Source: UBA4656 sp002405525 (lineage in GTDB: Bacteria; Pseudomonadota; Gammaproteobacteria; Xanthomonadales; Ahniellaceae). From it: a stretch of 15,762 nucleotides of DNA. The notes under the pieces were generated by a model. The model saw only the letters and a list, made by a program, of their open reading frames with translations, ran no database searches and was not told the DNA's origin. Made by a program: the position numbers and the translations under genes. Location: contig DAIMGT010000083.1 in the NCBI GenBank assembly GCA_036723735.1, positions 1 through 15,762 of the forward strand. Reading direction: 5' to 3'. Below, one piece after another: positions 6,356 through 12,103 of the stretch (position 1 is the stretch's first letter; each line of letters opens with the position of its first letter).

Positions 6356-9300
6356 CTAAAGGTCTTCGATGCGCATCGGTGCGTCGGTCGCCGGCACGAT
6401 GGCGGCGCCGCTGCGCTGCCAGCGCGCCGACGGTTCGCCGGGCCGGAAGGCATCGGTGCTGACCGTTGCGTTGCGCGCGCCGTCGAATACCAGCGACACC
6501 GTGCCGGCAGGCGCCGTGGTCGGCGTGCTCGCCGGACAGTCAGGGCAGAAACCGCGATAGCCCAGCATGGACACCGTGTCGGTGGCGATGTTGGCCCCGA
6601 CGCCCAGGACCCAGCGCGGCCGGCCGCCGGCGTCGTAGAAGTACAGGCCGACCGCGCGGACGTCGCCGGCGGCCTCGATCGACAGGCCCCAGCCGGTGTC
6701 GCGCGGGTCGAACCAGGTGCCGGTGCGGTCGGGGTTCGCGCGCGGGCTGCCGGCGAAGGTGCGCACGATCGCTTCGACGCCGCTGCGCTGCCCGAGGGTC
6801 CACGCGAGGCTCCCGCGCTCGGCATCGTCGAACGCGATCCGCATCTCGCCCACCACCTGCGACGAGACCATCTGCGTGGCCGGGTCGCGGGCGTAGCGAC
6901 GCACCTCGCCGCGCCACGGATTGGCGCGCACGCCCGCGGCGAGGTACCAGGTCGGACTGCCGTCGTCCTCGTAGGTGTACCAGACCACCGACATCGCGTC
7001 GCCCGCGTGCTGCACGTCGAAGCCGTAGCCGCCGCGCGCCGGGTTGAACCACAGGCCGGGACGGGCGCGAAGCGTGGTCGACGCGGCATCGGCCGGATTC
7101 GAGCCCTGTGCGATCTCCAGGCGGTCGCCGACGCCGTCGCCGTCGCGATCGATGCCGAGCCGGCGGCCGAGACCTTTCGGAACCACGGTCAGCGTCAGCG
7201 GCGACTGCGCGCTTGCCAGCGCCTGCAGCGCGGCGATCGTCCGCGGCGGGCTGCCGTCGGCGGCCAGGAAGCGGTCGCTGGCGCGGTCGTAGGCGTGGCC
7301 GGTCCCGGCGGACCACGCGACCAGGTCCACCACGCCGTCACGCGCCAGAGCGAGCATCGTGGCCGCGCGTGCGGGTGCCGCGCCGGTCAGCGTGACCTGC
7401 GCGCCGACTGCGGCATGGGTGTCCTTCGACAGCGGCACGGGGGCGCCCGGCGGCGGCGCGAGGTTGCCGAACTCGGACCCGGAGAAGGCCATCATCAGCG
7501 CGACGAGGTCGGCCACGTCGCGGTCGGAGCGGACCTGGAAAACGTTGGCCGACAGGAACCGCGCGATCGAGTCGACCGAGCCGTCGTGCAGGAACCCGAA
7601 GCCGGCGGCGTTCTCCAGCTGGCTCAGCTCGAAGCCGACTTTCTCGTGCTGGTTGCGCAGGTGCGAGACCTTCATCGAGACGTTGCTGGAGCCGTCGGTC
7701 GACACGATGCCGAGATGGTTCTCGCCCATCGGCCCGGTCGGTACCACCCGGCCGCCGATCGGGAACGGCACCGCGCCGAGGAACAGCGGTCCGTTGGCCG
7801 CCATGCCGGTCGGCAGCGAATGGCAGCTCGAACACTGGAACGGCGGGTCGAGCAGCCCGCGGGTGTAGAGATCCAGCCCGCGCACGGCGTCGCCCGAGCC
7901 CAGCGGCTGGCCCGCCGGGGCGAAGCGTCCGCTGGTGAACTGACCCTCGAGCGGGAGGTCGGTGGGCAGGCTGTTGTCCAGATTGCGGTACGGGTTCGGC
8001 GGGAAGGTGATTGTGGCGAGGAAGTCCTCGAACACGTTCATCTCCATTGTGGTCAGCGACACATCGTCGCCGAGCAGGGCGCGGAAGGTGCCGTTGAATT
8101 CCTCGATGCCCGCGCGGTCGCCGCGCCAGTGGTGCGGCTCGTGGCCGATGATGTCCTGCAGGGTCTGCGTGGTCATCGGGCCCTTCATGCCGTGGAAGTC
8201 CTCGCACGCGCGCACCGCGGTGGTAAGGCAGTTCTGGTCGAAGCGCTTGGGCCGGGCCGAAGGGTCGCCGAGGTCCCACGCCAGGCGATCCATCCGCGCG
8301 TCGACGTGGCAGGACGCGCAACTCGCCTGGCCGAGCCCCGAGGTCCGGTGGGTGTCGTAGAGGAAGGGGCGCCCCGCGCGGATCGCCGCCGGCAGCGGGT
8401 TGAAGGCCCGGGTCCGTGACCGCTCGGCGCCGGCGCGGGTGTCGATTACAGACAGCGAGGCCTCGAAGTGGTTCCAGACGTAGAGGCGCTCGCGCGCCGG
8501 ATCGAAGGCGAGTCCGGCGGGGCCCTCGCCGACTTCGAGCGGCGCGCCGGCGCGCGCGCCGGCGGCGTCGAGCGCAAGCACGTTGTTGGAGCCCAGCCCC
8601 GCGACCCACGCGCGGCGGCCATCGGGCGCGAACACGATCGCCCGCGGATCGCCGATGCTGCGGTCGCGTTCGGCCTGCGGCAGCCTGCGGTTGCGGTAGT
8701 CGAGGTGCGGGTTCAGGTCGACGATGCGGGTGGAGCCGTTCGGCGCCGGGTTGGCGAGCCCCAGGTGGCTGCGCACGAACACGCCGTTGAGGTTGGGTTC
8801 GAAGCGGATCTCGTTGAGCGCCTCGCTGCCGACCAGGGCGAGTTCGCCGCTGGCCGGGTTGACCGCCAGCGCCATGCCGATGTTCATCAGGCCCGACACG
8901 TAGCGGACCGACAGCGAGGCGACGTCGACCACCGCGATGTCGCGGTCGGGCAGGGTCCAGCCGGGTCGTCGACCCGAGGCGCCGGCCAGCGACCCGCTGA
9001 CGAACGGGGTCCAGTCGCCGGTGTTGTCGTCGCGCCAGCGCCCTGCGGCGTCGCGCCGGACGATCAAGCCCACGCGCGGCGGCGTGGCCGTGCGGTCGAG
9101 CGGCGGGTCGAACTGGTCGCCGCGGTTGGGCGGCGGGTTGCGTCCCTGGTACGGCCCGCGTGGATCGCTGACCACGTTCGGCAGGGCGGCGTTGATGTCG
9201 ACCAGCCCGCCGGCCAGGATGGTGCTGGCATTGCCGCTCTCGAAGATCGCCGCGTAGACGGTGCGCCCGTCGGGGCTCACCGCGAGCGCGCGGGGATCCT

Positions 9301-9763
9301 CGGCGGCGATCGGCACCACGGCTGGCGCCGCCGACGGGTCGGCAGCCTCGAACACCAGCAGGCGATTGGCCTGCGAGCAGGTCACGAAAGCGCGTCCGCC
9401 GGCGAAGGCGATGTCGAAGGGCTCGTCGGCGGTGGACAGCGTGGCGCGAACCCGGCGGGTGGCGACGTCGACGATGCTGACCGAATCCGAGACGTGGTTG
9501 GCGACCCACAACTCGCCGTCGTCACGGAAGCGCACCGCCACGGGATCGACGCCGACCACCACGCTGCCGGCCGGCACCGGAACATCCTCGCGCACGTCGA
9601 AGAACTGGACCCGGTTGTCCGCCGTGTGGGCGACCGCGAGCAGCCTGCGGTCCGGGCTGAGGTCGACCGCCCGGATCGGGTGGTTCTCCCAGTTCACATA
9701 GGGAAGGTCCGCCGCGGCGGCGGGGAGGCTCGCGCCGAGCAGAGCCAGCAGCAGTCGTCGCAC
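6356..9763 (-). CDS. secreted YncE-like beta-propeller / dihaem cytochrome fusion protein
   Basis: 1135-residue exported protein. Order: signal peptide 1-18; a beta-propeller of YncE/NHL type at about 24-450 (repeats such as SPDRRLLAVAHTADN, FAPDGRRAWVAGLGSNNV and VIDT); and a cytochrome region resembling cytochrome c peroxidase/MauG relatives with two haem sites, C482-A-S-C485-H486 and C644-S-S-C647-H648. A GPMTTQTL-HHWRGDR block (528-550) lies between the haems and may supply ligands. Next come a calcium-binding motif DRDGDGVGD (872-880) and two related Trp-rich repeats starting at G903 (GLWFNPARGGYGF) and G1015 (GTWFDPRDTGWGL). The start is GTG with GGAGG (9769-9773) five bases upstream. 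The haems imply periplasmic maturation and electron transfer; peroxidase activity is not shown. The sbtA stop lies 95 bases upstream on the same strand, so co-transcription is possible but not compelling. Confidence 0.88.
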   Translation of the reverse strand: MRRLLLALLGASLPAAAADLPYVNWENHPIRAVDLSPDRRLLAVAHTADNRVQFFDVREDVPVPAGSVVVGVDPVAVRFRDDGELWVANHVSDSVSIVDVATRRVRATLSTADEPFDIAFAGGRAFVTCSQANRLLVFEAADPSAAPAVVPIAAEDPRALAVSPDGRTVYAAIFESGNASTILAGGLVDINAALPNVVSDPRGPYQGRNPPPNRGDQFDPPLDRTATPPRVGLIVRRDAAGRWRDDNTGDWTPFVSGSLAGASGRRPGWTLPDRDIAVVDVASLSVRYVSGLMNIGMALAVNPASGELALVGSEALNEIRFEPNLNGVFVRSHLGLANPAPNGSTRIVDLNPHLDYRNRRLPQAERDRSIGDPRAIVFAPDGRRAWVAGLGSNNVLALDAAGARAGAPLEVGEGPAGLAFDPARERLYVWNHFEASLSVIDTRAGAERSRTRAFNPLPAAIRAGRPFLYDTHRTSGLGQASCASCHVDARMDRLAWDLGDPSARPKRFDQNCLTTAVRACEDFHGMKGPMTTQTLQDIIGHEPHHWRGDRAGIEEFNGTFRALLGDDVSLTTMEMNVFEDFLATITFPPNPYRNLDNSLPTDLPLEGQFTSGRFAPAGQPLGSGDAVRGLDLYTRGLLDPPFQCSSCHSLPTGMAANGPLFLGAVPFPIGGRVVPTGPMGENHLGIVSTDGSSNVSMKVSHLRNQHEKVGFELSQLENAAGFGFLHDGSVDSIARFLSANVFQVRSDRDVADLVALMMAFSGSEFGNLAPPPGAPVPLSKDTHAAVGAQVTLTGAAPARAATMLALARDGVVDLVAWSAGTGHAYDRASDRFLAADGSPPRTIAALQALASAQSPLTLTVVPKGLGRRLGIDRDGDGVGDRLEIAQGSNPADAASTTLRARPGLWFNPARGGYGFDVQHAGDAMSVVWYTYEDDGSPTWYLAAGVRANPWRGEVRRYARDPATQMVSSQVVGEMRIAFDDAERGSLAWTLGQRSGVEAIVRTFAGSPRANPDRTGTWFDPRDTGWGLSIEAAGDVRAVGLYFYDAGGRPRWVLGVGANIATDTVSMLGYRGFCPDCPASTPTTAPAGTVSLVFDGARNATVSTDAFRPGEPSARWQRSGAAIVPATDAPMRIEDL

Positions 9764-9858
9764 GGCAACCTCCGGCAGGGCTCAAGCGCCACCCGGACCC
9801 GCGGCGCGGATCTCGCGTCACCCAAGGTCTGCGCGCTGGACCGATACGGCGGACACTA

Positions 9859-10836
9859 TCATGGCGATCCGTACAGGTAACGGGTGAACTGGTAGTAGGC
9901 AGGCAGGCCGAGGACGATGTTGAACGGAAACGTCACCCCGAGCGAGGCGGTCAGGTAGATGCCGGGATTCGCCTGCGGCAGCGCGGCCCGACAGGCTGCC
10001 GGGGCGTCGATGTAGGACGCGCTGGCGCACACCGCGCCCAGTACGAAGGCGCCGCCCTGCGACAGCCCCACCATCCAGCCGACCCAGGTGCCGAGCAGAC
10101 CCATCGCGACCGGCATCAGGATCGCGAAGCCGGTCATGAACACGCCGACCTGGGTGAAGGCGCGGAATTGGCGCGCCGCGGTCATGCCCATCTCGAGCAG
10201 GAACAGCATCAGAATGCCGCGGAACAGATCGTCGTAGAAAGGCGCGATCTGCTGCCAGCCCCGTTCGCCGGCCAGCATGCCGATCGCCATGCCGCCGCTG
10301 AGCAGCAGGATGCCGCGGCCGCGCAGGGTGTCGAGCACCAGGGCGCCGACGCCGGCGGAACCCTGCGCCTTGCCCATCGACCAGCGGGCCAGCATCAGGG
10401 CGACGATCACGCCCCATTCCATCAGCGCCACCACCGCCGTCATGTAGCCCTCGCTCGGCGTGTTCATCGCCGTGGCGAAGGCGACCGCCGCGAAGAAGGT
10501 GACCGACGACACCGACCCGTAATGGGCGGCCACCGCGGCGGCGTTGGCGACGTCGAACCCGCCCAGGCGCCGAAGCACGAGGTAGGCGGCCACCGGGATG
10601 CCGACCGTCAGCGCCGCCGTCGCACCGATCAGCCCGCCGATCTCGGCGAACCCGACCGCGGCGAGTTCCACGCCGCCCTTAAGGCCGATCGAGAACAGCA
10701 GATAGATCGCCAGCAGCTTGAGCACCGGCTCGGGCAGTTCCAGCTCGCTGCGGATCGCGCCGGCGATGAGTCCCAGCGCGAAGGCCAGCACGATGGGCGA
10801 GAGCAGGTTGCTGATCAGCAGGTCGACGCCGGGCAT
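9859..10836 (-). CDS. sodium-dependent bicarbonate transporter, SbtA family
   Basis: 325-residue inner-membrane protein, hydrophobic throughout with about ten predicted helices in two inverted halves, matching the SbtA (formerly DUF897) family; the cyanobacterial protein is about 374 residues. The family's substrate-site region is recognisable at residues 107-114 (GSVSSVTF, compare GAVSGSTM in Synechocystis). A second candidate region is ASYIDAPAACRAALPQANPG near the C-terminus. Known members co-transport Na+ and HCO3-. In a heterotroph the likely role is bicarbonate supply for carboxylases or pH and sodium balance, which is inference. The PII-like partner SbtB, often encoded beside sbtA, is absent here; the divergent LysR gene is the only regulatory neighbour. 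The ATG at 10836 has a GAGGA ribosome site (10842-10846). Confidence 0.85.
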   Translation of the reverse strand: MPGVDLLISNLLSPIVLAFALGLIAGAIRSELELPEPVLKLLAIYLLFSIGLKGGVELAAVGFAEIGGLIGATAALTVGIPVAAYLVLRRLGGFDVANAAAVAAHYGSVSSVTFFAAVAFATAMNTPSEGYMTAVVALMEWGVIVALMLARWSMGKAQGSAGVGALVLDTLRGRGILLLSGGMAIGMLAGERGWQQIAPFYDDLFRGILMLFLLEMGMTAARQFRAFTQVGVFMTGFAILMPVAMGLLGTWVGWMVGLSQGGAFVLGAVCASASYIDAPAACRAALPQANPGIYLTASLGVTFPFNIVLGLPAYYQFTRYLYGSP

Positions 10837-10900
10837 TGGGATCCTCGCGCTGTGTCATTCGGACGCCGCGAGTCTGGACCGCCGCGGCCGGCGGCTCCAG

Positions 10901-10913
10901 TTCAATGTTTGAA
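10901..10913. promoter_or_regulatory. LysR-type operator T-N11-A between sbtA and lysR
   Basis: A perfect palindrome, TTCAA-TGT-TTGAA, has the exact T-N11-A geometry of LysR-family binding sites. It lies in the 108-base gap between divergent start codons, 65 bases upstream of the sbtA ATG and 32 bases upstream of the lysR GTG. Its right arm supplies the -35 hexamer of the predicted lysR promoter, which would give autorepression. It is one of very few AT-rich words in the neighbourhood. Confidence 0.65.
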
Positions 10914-10938
10914 CCGGATCGTTGACTTTGCCTAAACT
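10909..10938 (+). promoter_or_regulatory. candidate promoter of the lysR gene, leaderless
   Basis: TTGAAC (10909-10914, 4 of 6 bases) and TAAACT (10933-10938, 4 of 6) are separated by 18 bases. Initiation six or seven bases after the -10 falls at about 10945, exactly the GTG start codon. No Shine-Dalgarno is present, consistent with a leaderless message. Confidence 0.5.
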
Positions 10939-10944
10939 CTCGCT

Positions 10945-11817
10945 GTGGCTGCACTGAACTACCACCACCTGCGCTACTTCTGGGCGATCGCGCACGAGCG
11001 CAACCTCACGCGGGCGGCGCAGCGGCTGCACGTCACGCCTTCGGCGCTGTCGGTGCAGCTGCGGCAGCTCGAGGATCGGCTTGGCCACGTCCTGTTCGAG
11101 CGCGCCGGCCGGACGCTGCGGCTCACCGAGGCCGGCCGCTTGGCGCTGGATTATGCCGACACGATCTTCCGCACCGGCGAAGAATTGATCGCCCATCTCG
11201 GGGACGGCAGGCGTAGCCGCCGGGCGTTGCGCATCGGTGCCGTGGCTACGCTGTCGCGCAATTTCCAGCTCGCACTGCTCGCGCCGCTGATCGGGCGCCA
11301 CGATGTCGACCTGGTGCTGCATTCCGGTTCCCTGCGCGAGCTGCTGGCGCAGCTGGCCGCGCACGCGCTCGATCTCGTGCTGTGCAATGTGGCCCTGCCG
11401 CGCGACGCCGCCCAGGATCTGCGCTGTCATCTGCTCGACGAGCAGCCGGTGAGCCTGGTCGGCCGCCCGTCCAGGCAGCGCCTGCGCTTTCCGCGCGACC
11501 TCGACGGCGCACCGGTGCTGCTGCCCGGCGCCGGCAGCAGCCTGCGCGCCTCGTTCGACCTGCTGGTCGAGCAGGCCGGCGTGCGGCCGGTGGTGCTGGC
11601 CGAGGTCGACGACATGGCGATGCTGCGGCTGCTGGCGCGCGAGGGGCACGGTCTGGCCCTGGTGCCGCGGGTGGTGGTGCGCGACGAGCTGCGCACAAAG
11701 CGCCTGGTCGAACGCTGCCGCATCCCGCAACTGCGCGAAAGCTTCTACGCCGTGCTGCCACGGCGGCGATTCCCCAACCCGCTGGTGCGTGAACTGCTGG
11801 CCGCGAAGCTCGCCTGA
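10945..11817 (+). CDS. LysR-type transcriptional regulator, NhaR-like
   Basis: 290-residue DNA-binding regulator. Residues 5-64 form the winged helix-turn-helix (NYHHLRYFWAIAHERNLTRAA, then LHVTPSALSVQLRQLE and FERAGRTLRLTEAG); about 90-288 is the periplasmic-binding-protein-like effector domain. The N-terminal NYHHLRYFW recalls NhaR, the Na+-responsive activator of nhaA, more than CbbR or CysB. An in-frame TAA at 10933 rules out earlier starts and GTG 10945 is the first possible codon; nothing resembling a ribosome site precedes it. Divergence from the sodium-dependent transporter gene, with a T-N11-A site between them, suggests it controls that gene and itself. The effector is unknown; sodium, bicarbonate or a carbon metabolite are all possible. 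The downstream c-di-GMP gene is 286 bases away and probably separate. Confidence 0.9.
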   Translation: MAALNYHHLRYFWAIAHERNLTRAAQRLHVTPSALSVQLRQLEDRLGHVLFERAGRTLRLTEAGRLALDYADTIFRTGEELIAHLGDGRRSRRALRIGAVATLSRNFQLALLAPLIGRHDVDLVLHSGSLRELLAQLAAHALDLVLCNVALPRDAAQDLRCHLLDEQPVSLVGRPSRQRLRFPRDLDGAPVLLPGAGSSLRASFDLLVEQAGVRPVVLAEVDDMAMLRLLAREGHGLALVPRVVVRDELRTKRLVERCRIPQLRESFYAVLPRRRFPNPLVRELLAAKLA

Positions 11818-11830
11818 GGACCGGGCTGCG

Positions 11831-11872
11831 GCCGGGTCCGTCGCGGCCGGTGCGCGGAACCGGCGGCCCGGC
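11831..11872 (+). terminator. nested hairpin downstream of lysR
   Basis: An outer stem GCCGGG/CCCGGC (11831-11836 with 11867-11872) encloses an inner stem CCGGT/ACCGG (11847-11851 with 11859-11863), starting 14 bases after the lysR stop. It lacks a T-run and such stems arise readily in GC-rich DNA, so it is only a candidate. Confidence 0.3.
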
Positions 11873-11908
11873 ACGCTGGCCACGCGGGGGCAAGCCGCTT
11901 GCCGGTGG

Positions 11909-11920
11909 CGGAAGCTTCCG
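11909..11920. repeat. 12-base perfect palindrome upstream of the c-di-GMP gene
   Basis: CGGAAGCTTCCG is perfectly self-complementary, and a short stem GGGC-GAAAA-GCCC follows directly (11920-11932). Both lie about 180 bases before the ATG at 12104. It could be an operator or part of a structured leader. I looked for the conserved features of c-di-GMP riboswitches and did not see them. Confidence 0.25.
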
Positions 11921-12103
11921 GGCGAAAAGCCCCGCGCCGACCACGCCATTCGGCGGCAATGAGCGGTGCGCTCGCCCCGGGGATGTCCGTCAGCGGCTTG
12001 ACGTGGCGTCCGCCGCCGCGGTGCCCGGATCGCGCGGCGTGGCCTCTGGCATCGATCTTGCTGGCGACCGCAATCTACATCGTACCGATCCTCCGGGGCT
12101 TGC

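Noticed and set aside
6137..8419. 760-codon open frame on the plus strand
   Set aside because: It is antisense to the cytochrome fusion gene, low in recognisable structure and rich in Arg, Ala, Val and His.
7338..9509. 723-codon open frame on the minus strand overlapping the cytochrome gene
   Set aside because: It is an alternate frame of the real gene; the translation is Arg/Pro/Gly-rich and has no haem motifs.
9764..9858. promoter for the cytochrome fusion gene
   Set aside because: No pair of hexamers with acceptable match and spacing was found on the minus strand; co-transcription with sbtA remains possible.
11818..12103. c-di-GMP or other riboswitch before the GGDEF-EAL gene
   Set aside because: Only a 12-base palindrome and short stems were seen; the conserved bases of the known c-di-GMP riboswitch classes were not recognised.
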